The notes: generated from the sequence alone by a model not told the origin. DNA of 64,000 bases from Taenia hydatigena (GCA_036345935.2 JADWOT020000003.1:9998046-10062045); one strand, 5' to 3'; numbered from the stretch's first letter, positions 37,190 to 48,541 are shown. Made by a program: numbers and translations.

Positions 37190-38609
37190 GCACTTTGGAA
37201 TGCTGCCTGATGTACTAACTCACATTCACTAACCCCACTTTTGCAAGTAACACTCCTCGATCCCAAAGCAGACACTCGAAATATATGTGCGTGTTGGAGA
37301 TTGAGAAAGAGCAGCTAAGAACAGTTTCTCGAAATCAACAGAGACAGCCAATGCCTGTTTTGTTGACAAGCTAACAGCAACTCTTTGGTAAAGCGTGACG
37401 AACAGGAGAATGCAATCAAGTAGTCGCTCAAAAGCAGCAACTATGAACCGTTCTGAGCCTCTGCATGTAGACATTTCTGCACCACAATTTTATAAAATAG
37501 TTAGGCGGAGAGTGAGGGCCCTTAACCAGAAATGTACTTTCATTTGCAAGAGGGTAGCAAATCTTTATTACACAGTTTACTGTGCAGTTCAACACCATGC
37601 AATTAACTTAAAAATGAATGGCGGGTAGGGTAACAAAGATAGTCTGTGCATAAATTGCAAAAGTTAATCAAAATGCCGCAATACATTCTCGAAAATGCAG
37701 AGGTTTAGTTTAGTTAGCTGCATGCAAACATTGATGAATTCGTTGACTTATTGCGACTTAATAGGAATTGTGCATGGGTTTCCTGCTTCTCATTCCTAAC
37801 TTCCGTCACTCTATTCAACTACCGAACTCAAATTTTTCACACTGAATCCATCGCCATGCAGGAAAGATTTACTGTTTGTGAATACCAACACAGTTCTTTC
37901 TTTAACCTTCGTTTCCATCTCCTGCACTTTCACCCATCTTGCTCACCTTTCGATTTACAAGACTAATGCCGAAATGAGCAAAGACCAACACATGGAAAAC
38001 CACAAATCAGGGGATCAAGAAAAATGCTTGCTAGGTGAAGCACTCGCCTCTCTCCTATCCGTTTCGCTTCTTTGCACGTCTTCCTGCGTAGCGTTAAAGC
38101 AATTCATCAGCCGAGCCTAATTTTAAGGCGATTTTCAAGCGGCACTTTCAGTTGTCGCAGTTATTTACAAGTCCAGGCAACATATTAGCAAGGGACCATT
38201 GCAGCCGTGAATGCACAATAAAACCCTCATTCGATGTGGGTAAACCCATGTCGCATCCATTGGGTTCGCTTGCCATTCAATTAGGACTCCAATTGAGAGA
38301 CGACTACCCAAGAGCGCAATGAATTTCGGCCTACTGCGAGGATCATGCACATTTGTGCTTTGTGCTGTTATTGCACAGTAAACCTATTCACTGAGGTCAC
38401 TTTTCTTACAAGTTGCCCACTTTTCACTGATCTGTCGCATTTATCTGTGGATTTGGAATGAATTGCACTGTGATTGGTAATATAAGGCTTCCATGGCTAA
38501 TTTTCTGTGTTAATTATGCCACACTGACGTGGATATTTTCCCACGAAATTGGACGTGTCTATGGACAGCTACGCTTGTTGGTGTCCTTCAACATCACACA
38601 GCCCACAAG

Positions 38610-38996
38610 ATGCTGCAAATGAAGAGCCTCTGTGCACAAATTCTTCATCGCACAGTGGAATCAAACACTGAGATTTCCCATTCTACTGGTCGGATTCGCC
38701 TTCGAAGCCTGGCATGGAAGTTGCAAGACATATGGAAAGGTAACAAATGTCAACAACCGACGCATTTTAGGACTTATGAGCGCAGTAGGTCCAACCGTTC
38801 GAGCACAAGTAACTTTTAAATGTCGGGTCTGTAGGCAATCTTACTTCTGTCATTTCTGTATGCTTAGGCATGAGAATGAGGTAAAGCTCACCTGAAGGTT
38901 GCCGTAGGTGAGATGTGGCTGTTCCTGCAGCATGACTGCCTTCCAGTTGAGTCGATGAGCCATCCCACACTTCGGTGGAGAGTTAGCACCACCTGA
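38610..38996 (+). CDS. C2H2 zinc-finger gene, copy B (3 exons)
   Basis: The model has exons at 38610-38739, 38771-38880 and 38931-38996, with introns of 31 and 50 bases, both GT...AG (GAAAG|GTAACA to ATTTTAG|GA; AATGAG|GTAAAG to CCTGCAG|CAT). It encodes 101 residues. Exon 1 gives MLQMKSLCAQILHRTVE and later RLRSLAWKLQDIWK. Exon 2 carries FKCRVCRQSYF and ends HENE. Exon 3 starts with His. Joining exons 2 and 3 completes C-x2-C-x12-H-x3-H, the C2H2 finger spacing (family knowledge, Pfam zf-C2H2). The finger also has the usual aromatic before the first Cys and Leu two residues before the first His. The stop TGA replaces a TGG kept in copy A, so the C-terminus is probably shortened by about 32 residues. 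Whether more exons lie upstream is unknown. A nucleic-acid-binding role is an inference. Confidence 0.5.
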
Positions 38997-39289
38997 CCAC
39001 GTCACCCCGTCCATCCACAACCGAGACTTGCTTCGGCCCCACTCACTGCTCGTGGACCACGTGCCAACCTAAGCTGTGCAAACAATGCATGAAATGTCTG
39101 TAGGCTACAATTTGTGTAACTTGGCGTCACTCACACCTTAACAACGCAATGGCGAAACCTAAATCATACCATTCTGACCAGAGTACACAAATCATTTAAC
39201 TTCGTATTGTCTTATCACACTAATGGTGCATGTGTATGGATTCTCTGTCCATATAATTTCAAATAATGGCAAAAATGCAAATTATGGAA

Positions 39290-40908
39290 CAAAGCATTCT
39301 TATTGTCCCCTTTTTGAAGCGATGCAGTCGTATAAATTTCATGTTCTAACTCGACGTGGTGGTGGTGGTGGTGGTGGTGGTGGTGGTGGTGGTGGTGGTG
39401 GTGGTGGTGGTGGTGGTGGTGGTGGTGGTGGTGGTGGTGGTGGTGGTGGTGGTGGTGGTGGTGGTGGTGGTGGTGGTGGTGGTGGTGGTGTGTGGTGGTG
39501 GTGGTGGGTGGGTGGTGGTGGTGGTGGTGGTGGTGGTGGTGTGTGGTGGTGTGTGGTGGTGGGTGGTGGTGGTGGTGGTGTGTGGTGGTGGTGGTGGTGG
39601 TGGTGGTGGTGGTGGTGGTGGTGGTGTGTGGTGGGGGTGGTGGTGGTGGTGGTGGTGGTGGTGGTGGTGGTTGGTGGTGTGGTGGTGGTGGTGGTGGGTG
39701 GTGGTGGTGGTGTGGTGGTGGTGTGGTGGTGTGGTGGTGGTGGTGGTGGTGGTGGTGGTGGTGGTGGTGGTGTGGTGGTGGTGGTGGTGGTGGTGTGGTG
39801 GTGGTGGTGGTGGTGGTGGTGGTGGTGGTGGTGGGTGGTGGTGGTGGTGGTGTGGTGGTGGTGGTGGTGGTGGTGGTGGTGGTGGTGGTGGTGGTGGTGG
39901 TGGTGGTGGTGGTGGTGGTCTGCCACCCACTCCGTCGAAGCTGCGTATGCAAATGACTACAAATAGGCATCACAACTTGTCTCGATTATGCGACCGAATA
40001 ATGAAATTCACCCATAAAGTGGGTTTGGATGCACCACTTCCGGTGAACAGACGATTGGTTACAGCAAAGTGCGGTTAGGCATGCTTATTGATACAACCCT
40101 GATACAGCCCTTGGCACTTGCGTCGGCATCCCTCCGTGAGTTCACTTAGCATTCAGTTTGTCTCCTGCAATGACTTATGCTTCGACGGTTATCCACTGTG
40201 CGAAAAAGATGTCCATTCATTTCGCTTCATATGTCAACGTTGAGTTATCTGTACAAATACGCAAAAGGTCTGTGCGCAGCATAAAACAAAGTCATCCCAG
40301 CATATAAATCCATCAATATTCTTGACTAATGCTTCTGTTTAGCAATGTTATTATCATAAAAGGCAACTAAAGTTCATTAGCATTAGACGAACTCTTGCAC
40401 TTTTGCGACCGTAGACCGCATTTAAAGTAGTAATTTCGGTGTGGGAAAAATATGTGGAAGTTAAAGAAGTGACGATGGGTGGGACAACTGAGTTGAAGAT
40501 TTCATTTTGGATAGCCACCACCTGCACTTGGCAAAGAAGGTGCCATATTCTGTCATTGCGCAATAGGTGTCCCACCGTCTTCAACTTGCACCCATTTTCA
40601 CTTCATGTCCAGTACCTTTGACCTGCAGCGTCTACTTTTATAAAAGCACGAAAAGAGGAGACAGAGAACCTCAGCTGCTGGAACATCGAAACGGTACCAA
40701 CTTTGTGTACCTTCCTTAACATCGAGGATGCGGTTTCAATGCACCCAACTTCTGGTGTGACATTAAATGCCGGGGTGAAGTCAAATGGATGCAGGCTCTT
40801 GCGACTGATTTACAAGCGACTCCAATTACGCAACCCATCGTCCACCTCCTTAGCCACTTTGAGGCTCCAAAGCACTTGCCTTTTTTCCCTTCAGGCATTA
40901 CTCGCCGG
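39290..40908 (-). repeat. W repeat, right copy (inverted match of 14147-15310)
   Basis: Reads on the - strand like 14.15-15.31 kb, including both flanks of the trinucleotide tract. The - strand frame at 40716-41003 contains ACKSVARACIHLTSP and SHQKLG. A closely similar frame is visible on the + strand near 14.22-14.32 kb, with a stop. An open frame at 40354-40584 (-) corresponds to 14.46-14.68 kb. I do not recognise either product. Confidence 0.85.
39356..39919 (+). repeat. (TGG)n trinucleotide tract, 564 bases
   Basis: A GGT/TGG repeat with about 25 phase slips (GTGTGG, GGGTGG, one GGGGG, one GGTTGG). The slips are concentrated between 39490 and 39870, while the left 130 bases are pure. The long frames that cross it (up to about 250 codons of Gly, Val, Trp, Thr, His or Pro) are artefacts. 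It lies exactly between arm B and the single-copy part of W, at the position occupied by the 117-base tract in the left W copy. Confidence 0.98.
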
Positions 40909-41039
40909 CATTCTTTGATGGTAAAGGTGCTATGTGGACTCGGTATCGCTTCATACGTCTGATCATACGCTGCCTGTTGAATTGCCTCGTCTCTCGCCAG
41001 CACAGAAGTCGCATCCGAGTTGGCAGAGTGGCGCCATTA

Positions 41040-44000
41040 GGGTTTGCTTAAGGCAGGTGAGTGTTCATAGCACGGTAGGGCAAAAGTACAGGTTCCCTGT
41101 ATACTTAACAAGTAAGACAACACGTTGAAGTCCCTTACCTTGACAGAACACAAAATAACGACTTTTCCTCATAAACTTGCATTCATAGTAGAAAAAGCCG
41201 TTTGTAATGGCAGTTAAATACCTCCAAGCAAAGGTTAATGCATCTATTTGATGCCACCGCTGCCTGTCTAGGTAAGATGAAAGTCTCACATTCTCAGTCG
41301 ATGAGCAGAACCCTCAGTTGTAGCAGAGGCAGTGTAGAGCGCACAAAACAGCGTTTTACTCCCTAACTTTCTGTACAACTCAAAATGACGAAACCCTTTG
41401 AATGTAGATTGTGGATCATCTTCAGCGCCCTACAACTTACATCTTCCACAAACTATTACCTAATTTCGTGAGTCCCTCTTTCGCCCTCTAGCAGCCAAAT
41501 TGGTGCCACCAACAGCCTTCCTGCCGAATATTACAACCAGGAATTTGAAGCTGAAGTAGATCTACACCTCTTCTGAATGAGTGCATTTGTACCTCCCTTG
41601 AATCAACTGAGTGAGTGAAGTGCCATTTGATGAGAAGGAGGCAACACGCATGTGCCACACTGGTTTGGACTGCCCCACACCGAGGTGACGGGTCTGCATA
41701 GCAACGAAGAATGCATATGACGGTATAATCAAACCAGAAGTGCTTGCTAAAAAAGAAGCTCAGTTGTATGTGTAGACGTGGGAATTATTGCGGCAAGTGA
41801 AATGCAACACAGCATCTGCATCACTTCATTTCAAGTTGCCTACGCTTCCTCCTCTGCAACTTAGAGTTTCCAAAAATTCTTGGACTGATCCCAATCGCAT
41901 CAGAACCATTGATGCCGAATTCTCATTTGATTCCAAAATGGACTATTCTAAAAAATCCAAATTTTTCTTTAACAGAATCTGCAACCTTAGAAATTGGCTG
42001 TGGACAATGGGCATTCAGTAAAAAGGACAAACGCAATAAGTGAACGCTTTGCGTCACAAACAGCTCATCAATCACTCAAACTAGGATTGTATTGCCCACC
42101 CAGTATCAACCCGACGATCCGAACCACCAAATATCTTTCTTTGCAGTGCACACCACTTCCACCTGCCTATTGAGGAAGACTCGAGCCCAATCTGTGCCAC
42201 AACGAAGCAACGATTAAAAAACTTATTACACACTCGATGGATATCAATTAAGTCCCTTCGAAGCATGATGAATTTGGTCGAAGCTGCGTTTCAATGTGAG
42301 GTGAGACGACGTTTAATTCTTTCAAACTTTTCACTGACCTTCGGTATTGTAGAAACCGACGATAACATGAGTCAAAAAGGCGCTTGAATTCACAACGACA
42401 TGATGCCTAGAGACCGACGAAGCTGGTGGGCTTGTGTGTTGACGACCACGCGCCACAAAATCAATTCCTGCCATCGCACATCTTCATAGTTGGGCATGCT
42501 GCCACGCCTTGACTGTGGGCGTGAATATCCCGCAATGTAGGTACATCACATTACGTCCATTGTGATTTGAAGAAGGTCAGATGAATGCGAAATTTGCGAC
42601 TGCGATGTCGTGTACTGAGAGCACCCTTTCAATTGCAATAGTGCTTGATCTATGTCAAAAGACAAGGAACTGAATTTAATGGGAATAAAACAAAACGAGA
42701 CTGTGATTGTGGATTTTACATAAATGACCAAGTAGATGCTGGCGTTGTGACAGCAGGACTTGCACATAGCGCACATGGGTTCTTTGCGAGCTGCAGAATA
42801 GAAGGGAGGGCAACTGACGCATTAATTGTGACTAGCGTGCACAAGTTCTTACAATTCTTCGAGGTAATCAGCGAATCGCATTGCAGCCAAAACACATTCA
42901 TCTACACAAAGCGTCAGATCTGATTGCTAGTTGTTGTGTTTGGACCTATTGTATATCCTCACTTCTAGCACACTTCAACCAAATTCACGAGAGGAGTGAA
43001 AATATCGCTTCGGCGTACACATGGGTTTATGCAGTGAAGTGGGTCACACCAACACCTGATCCAACCGTTTTCTTTGGTGCGGTCTTGCCGTTCCTTCCAT
43101 CTACCAGTGTTTGTTCATGCCACGATCTCCAGCTGTGTGCAAAGGAACGCGAAATATCAAGCTTGCACTTAGTGAAAGCACAAACATTTATCCTGAAATT
43201 GAGTGGATGTCTCCTAGTAAATATGTTCGCATTAAAAGATATGGCAACTGTTTCCTTACTATTGGCTGATAGAGGGCTGGCAGTTCCTGAGGAAAACACA
43301 AATTCCAATTCCCAACAAGACTTCACTAATTGAATTAACCGAATTCCTCTGTTCCTTCTTACATTCCTTAGAAGCCAGCTTCATAGAAAGGAAGCTGAGG
43401 GAGGTGTACTCGAAGCAGAGATTATCCTGATTGCCGTGCCTTCTGACAAGACTCGAGACAGTTGATTGAATTTATCCCAGGGGCAATTCCATTAGCCAAG
43501 TGAAAAACCGACTTTGCAATATTTTACTTAGAAAATGTTACAAATGTTTTATTGCACCAAATGTTGAAGGAATGTTGCAGTGGTGGCTCTAGAGAACAAC
43601 ATTCTGCGGTGGTGAATTCTTGCGTGTCCATAAACGCTGCATCGGTAAGTCGTCATTGGCATGTGGGGATTTCGGCGAGTCATGTGCTTTCCCTCTCTGG
43701 ATTAATTTGGCCAACTATAAAAAGTTTTCCATTTCAACGGTATAAACGCCTCTTCATTAGATAAAAAGGCATTAACATTGTCTAGAGCTGTCTTCGGTTA
43801 ACTCTGCGGTGTGGGTATCTTGTCGCTGTCATTCAGCTGACGCAAGTCAAACGCTGTGGCAATAGAAAGGACGCCATCAGTACCCGGCGTTGCGATGTGA
43901 TGGAATAACGTCACGAAGTGTTCACAGCAACAGTAAATGCGTGGCAGCAAGTCCAACTGTGGAGTTATGGAATGAGAGGAAGCGAGTTTTTGACTCCTTG

Positions 44001-44930
44001 AGCTAAGCTACACTACAAATTTTGTCGGTCTCTATGCAGCGAAAGCCAGTAGGAATTTTGTAGTGGTTCGACACCGTCTTCTTCAAAATTGGCATGCACA
44101 ATTACAAAGCCGCTTTGACGGGATTGGCCCTCTTTCGAAGTAATTGGTCACAACTAATTATTCTGAAGGTTGAAGTTCTGATTTTGCTGACAAATCTAAG
44201 TTCTATGGGCAGCTAGCTTGGAAACGAACAGCAGTGCTCTGCTAATGGTGCTAATTTGATGGAAATGAGGTGAAGACATTTCACCAGCACTGAGTGGCAG
44301 AGGAGGTGGTGTAGGTGGTCTGAAATGAAGTGATGCAGGTGCTGCGTGAGATTTGACCTGACTCAGTAGCTTTCGTGGTTACATTTGAGGTTGGATCCCA
44401 TTTTCAGCATTCTCTTCTGGTTTCGTGTTCCTGGTGCGCTTGATTATGCTTTCATTTGCACTCTTCGTTGGTACACTTGCCACGGAGACTCGTGATATCG
44501 TCGTAAGGCGGTCATTATCTTCCCTAATTATACCTTCTCATGGATGGCGCATAAATTAACAATGCGCTTTATTTCCACTTTCTCGATTGTGTAGAACGCA
44601 CTGATTTGACGACCACAACGGAAAAAGACAAAAGTTGACGTTGGTAGAGTTTGAGTAATACAAGCGATAGGACTTGGAAGACAATCAACAACCGAAGGGT
44701 TTTGCACTCTGCCACACCTCTTCTACATGCGCGTCCTTGCTAACTACTTGCTCGTTTCAAGCCTTTCCTCTCTCTTGGGTAAGTGGGATGGTGGTTTCGG
44801 GTTCTTCTTAGACACGACCTTCGCGAAGTAAGTGAGGATTGCATCGCTGCTGCACGAGAGGGTGGGATAGACAGTGAGATGAAGCAATAAATGTGGGAGC
44901 CATAAACTTGACCAAATGTAATACAGCGAG
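41040..44930 (+). repeat. second inverted repeat, left arm (matches 54005-57405)
   Basis: Runs as the mirror image of 54.0-57.4 kb about a centre near 49.2 kb. The outer edge carries 'TAGGGTTTGCTTAAGGCAGG' and the inner edge 'CTGCACGAGAGGGTGGGAT'. The tract 41.79-43.50 kb is nearly identical to 54.91-56.62 kb: paired coordinates sum to 98412 with no length change. Both flanks match only moderately and contain indels. It contains a U-family unit (X4 to X1) and, further in, a second inverted X4 at 44.2-44.45 kb. Confidence 0.92.
42881..43333 (+). other. 150-codon open frame inside U-family X1
   Basis: This is the longest frame in the left arm. Its mirror (55079-55531, -) differs at one residue (Pro3 here, Leu3 there). 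Parts recur in other X1 blocks: SENIxPxxxWVxxVKS, then PTPD, then CHxxxx...KERxxxSxHxVxAQ. In those copies the frame is broken by stops. It has a hydrophobic N-terminal segment (CCVWTYCISSLLAHF) but no known domain. I treat it as an open frame in a repeat, possibly the remnant of an ancestral gene, and not as an established gene. Confidence 0.25.
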
Positions 44931-45109
44931 GAAAACTAAGATCCTTCGAGAATTTTAGTTGCAAGGCAAGTTACTTGCATAGGATTGGCCATTTATTGAC
45001 AATATATCTGTGTCATGCCTTTTCGACAGCATTGTAAGCCACAGAGCATGTCACCGAGCCAACGAAGTACTGAGAACAAGCGATTCAGGCATCACCTAGT
45101 ACCGAACTG

Positions 45110-45620
45110 TATCATGATTAAGACAATATTGGTATTCACCGACATTCTGGCAAGTTTCTTGCTTCTTCTAATAAAATGTACCAGAACGGAGGACAACTGC
45201 TGCATCAAGCCTTCAGTTCCACCCGATTTAAGCATTCACAATAGTTAATCTGATGCTTCCAGACACTCAGCCAATTGCATCAGGTGACAGACACCTATTT
45301 ATTTACATCGGAAACAGCCTCTTCACTTCACTCTCGCCTCTGCTCTCTCTGTTCGCCGCTATGCTCGGGTCCGTTTTATGATCTCGGTGCTAGTACACTT
45401 CGGCTGAGGTGACAAGAGGAGTGGAAATATCACTCCAGCTACAATGGGAGCTCATACAGTGAAGTGGGCTATGCTTACACCTACCTGTGCTCTTTATCAA
45501 CTCTACTTCTCATCTTTGGTGCTGACTTGCCTTCTCATCCGTCTAACGCTGCTTCAATGTGTGTTGGTTTATGCCACGGAATGTGAAATTCGGTGTCCTT
45601 TTTAATGCATCATATAAGTG
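45110..45620 (+). repeat. U-family X1 block
   Basis: Carries 'ACCGACATTCTGGCAAGTTT', 'ACATCGGAAACAGCCTCTTC', 'GACAAGAGGAGTGGAAATA' and 'CATACAGTGAAGTGGGCTAT', in the order seen at 59.2-59.6 and 62.5-62.9 kb. Confidence 0.7.
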
Positions 45621-45989
45621 GAAATGACCATGCTGAATGCAGATAGAAAGATGTTGTTTTTACGATCTTGAAGTGTGTGAAGGGGCTCAAAATATCTAGC
45701 ACAATGAGATGAAGGGCCTGTCCTGAATTTGAATGCCTGTTTCCTGGTAAATTTGCGCACGATCAAAAGACATTTTCTCCAAAGAGAAATGAGACAAGGA
45801 AGCTCTTGCTTGCTCACTGGCTAAGACAAGGTCGACAGCGTCTGGGTGAGGCATAGGCTGAAACACCAATACAGTTTCCGATTGCGTGAATATCATTTGT
45901 CTTCCTTGTCTTATGCCCATTTACGCTGATTTAGAAACCCTAAGCCGAAGTGCAAACAGGAAACTACTGGGAAAACCGTTAAGGTCTTT

Positions 45990-47620
45990 TAAGCAAATCA
46001 CTGACATGCAGTTGATGAAGGCATTGAACAAACACTTGTGAACGCCTAAGAGAAAGGAAAGTAGAGATCTGTTTTGGGTCACAATTGATGCATCAGCTGC
46101 CATCCGTTCAGATATGCTTGATTTCAACACCACGATGCGTGCCAAATTGTCAATGAAAACGGGTGTTGCCCCAATCAAGTGCGGCTCGTTGATTAGAAAA
46201 GTCATAATCATTCAGCGGCATGCTTTGGAATCCACATTGTCATCTAGGAAAAACGGCAAAGTTGCTATGTCTCGGTTTATTTTCCCATGGAAAATTAGAT
46301 TGTAAAGAATTTTCAAGTTCGTCGTGAGCATTTCCTGTTTTCCCAGTGGCAGCATACACTTGGCCACCTCTGAGAGTCCCACATTCAAAGCCTCATTTTT
46401 GCTTCTTTTAACCACATCTAGTATTGTCGTCAGCTCTTCTGCAGTGCAGACTTTTTATCACTGCTCTTCGGCTGACAGACATCAAATGCGATTGCAAATA
46501 AATGGGTGTTGTCGGTACCAGACCTTGCAATCTCACATCTTTTATTCATTTTTACACCTGCGAATCCAGAAGAGACCACGCTGACAATGTTTAAAATCTC
46601 AATGTACGTAATGTTACGTGCCCATGTCACGAGCCATTAATACTGACAGTAAATGTGTGGCAGCGAATCCAACTCGGGTGCTATGGAATGGGAGGAATCA
46701 AGTTTTCGGTAAGTGGTCGCTAGCCTCACTGTCATTACCATCGACCTCCATGCGGATTGTCATCGTGAATCCGAACGTTGCTTTTTCTCACTTTAGAGTA
46801 GATTTGTACAATGATGAGGGTCAGCGGGATGTTAGTGGGAGTTCAACGTCGTCTTTAACATTGATAGGTACGAGCCAAAGATAGCTTTGACCAAATTCGT
46901 CATTCGAAGGGAATTTACTGATATCCATCATAATGCTCAAGAGATTTTGAATCTTTGCAGTGTTGTGGCACAGATCACGCTCGGTTGCTTTTGTTGGGCA
47001 GGTTGAAGTGGTGTGCACTGCAATTAAATACACATTTGGTGGTTCAGACTGTCGAGCTGCAACTGGATGGATGAAGCAATAGTTGGTTTTAATGACTGAC
47101 GGGGTAGTTCTTGGTATGGAGTGCTCACGTATCGTGTTTGCTCTCTTTGGAATGCATATTGATCACAGCTAAATATATCCAGGCTTACAGATCCGTTTAT
47201 TTAAAAGTCGGTTTCTTCCAAAGCCATTTTAGAAGGAAACGGTGACGTTGTATCAACAGTGCTGATGCAGCAAAATTAGATTAATAAATATGGAAAGATT
47301 GGAGCGGCAGAAGAGGGACGTACCTGATGGAAAAGGATGCCATTCAGATGCTGTGTAGGACTTGACTTGCCTCAACAATTTCTGCGAATGTGCACGCGAC
47401 CGGATATTGCTTTCAGCACTTTACTTCCCGTTTGATTGCACCTTCATTTGCATTCTTCGTCGACAAAGACGCAATGCAGACTCGTCATCTGGCTAATGAG
47501 ATTTGCTTGAGTCAGGAGATTCTCAGATCACAACTAAGCAAATGTAGGACCTCTCCATTTTCATTAGCATGTCAAACAACAAGGCAAAGTTGTCTACCTC
47601 CGTAAGGAGTTAAACTAAAA
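45990..47620 (-). repeat. U-family repeat, X2 to X4, with a degenerate X1 edge
   Basis: X2 lies at 46.36-46.80 kb ('CACATTCAAAGCCTCATTTT', 'GTAAATGTGTGGCAGCGAAT'), X3 at 46.84-47.17 kb and X4 at 47.2-47.4 kb (on the - strand, LRQVKSYTASE). The order matches the copies at 11.35, 23.5 and 55.1 kb. Confidence 0.6.
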
Positions 47621-47850
47621 ATTCTTCTAAAACACACTCATCCACAGTTTTGCTGCGTGCCATACAGCTATTTCCTTCGGTTTGGAATCCCTAAGCTGAA
47701 GTGTTAATGAAGAGGAGGTTCACTCGAAGCAGCGACAACACTGATGACCGTGTCATCCGACAGAACTCAGGACAGTTCAGTGAATTGCTCCCCAGGATCA
47801 TCGTTTTGCTAGTCGCTACCTTTTGGCCGTGACGCAGCCATCGTCGAATT
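47490..47850 (+). repeat. inverted repeat (matches 61500-61850 reversed), includes M-like block
   Basis: Shared words in opposite orientation: 'GCTTGAGTCAGGAG' against 'CTCCTGCCTCAAGC', 'GGCAAAGTTGTCTACCTC', 'CACTCATCCACAGTTTTGCT' and 'TCATCGTTTTGCTAGTCGCT'. The repeat is compact (about 360 bases) and well conserved. Confidence 0.8.
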
Positions 47851-48279
47851 TTGGAATTCGTGAATGAATCAGTGCTAGTCTACGTTGGTTTAATTTTACC
47901 ACTCGTTATAGGGAGTTTTAGTGTCGATGCTGATAATGACAGGTCGTGTTCAAGTCGACACTTGAGGATTATTTCTCAGATAAAGGCATTGTTGTTTTAC
48001 GGCCCAATATCTACATTAGCCTAAATACACCATGGCACGTGCGTGGCCAATGCCAACTGCAAATACGCAAGGACTGTTCTAAAGAATGGCTTTCTGTCTT
48101 ATCAAGTTAATGGCTCATAGCTGTGAAATAGGCAGTGGTATTAATGCCATAGTTGCTGCAAGGCACTACTCTGCGTACAGGATTACAAGTTTCCATGATA
48201 TTGGATTCCAGCCCCTATAGTCGGATAAAGGGGGGTCAGATGGATGTTGCTGATGCGTGAATTTCAGACCAGGCGATAC

Positions 48280-48520
48280 GGCGAGAACCAATGAGCTGTC
48301 ATCACAGTGAGATCACTCAAACACCCCCTCCAAGGCGCAAAGTATTTAAGCCTCGGCGCATCTACCACGCCATCAATCTACGCTAGCGTCTCGCGCCAAT
48401 GGTAGGCCCAAAAGGCCAACTTTTGTTTTTCATTAATTATTATTGTTTCGCCTCCTTAGTAATTTGGCTATTTCGCACCATTATATTTCGCCTATTTGAA
48501 GCTTATATAACCGGAAATGG
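48280..48520 (+). promoter_or_regulatory. putative promoter of the F-box gene
   Basis: Upstream of the F-box frame there is a CCAAT box (48396-48400) and three TTTCGC words (48446, 48471, 48486). A TATA-like TTATATAA lies at 48503-48510. This runs directly into CCGGAAATGGCG (48511-48522), which combines an ETS-type core and a YY1-like word and is a common arrangement at animal housekeeping starts. These are short words and could occur by chance. This stretch is not present in arms A or B, so only unit C could be expressed from it. Confidence 0.35.
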
Positions 48521-48541
48521 CGTTCTTTCTTGAAAACATAG

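Larger units (their letters stand above)
34652..39290 (+). repeat. palindrome arm B (copy of units A and C)
   Basis: The inverse of arm A, starting only two bases beyond it at 'CCTATACCGAC'. Because arm A extends about 260 bases further into the F-box gene, those bases form the unpaired loop between the arms. Relative to C, arm B lacks about 290 bases near 35.22 kb (the segment at 49.93-50.23 kb) and about 480 bases near 36.69 kb (51.68-52.16 kb). Its outer end runs into the (TGG)n tract. Confidence 0.92.

Noticed and set aside
38892..39068. A 59-codon antisense exon (phase 0, good acceptor and GTGAGC donor) with a C-type-lectin-like look (W-x-D-G, later C-G and N-W-K)
   Set aside because: It overlaps exon 3 of the zinc-finger model on the other strand. 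The donor and the key Trp and Cys are lost in copy A, and the expected closing Cys pair is absent. The C2H2 model is better supported.
39215..40078. Open frames of up to 252 codons of Gly, Val, Trp, Thr, His or Pro on both strands
   Set aside because: They are translations of the (TGG)n tract. A stop-free trinucleotide repeat is open in every frame, and no coding sequence flanks it.
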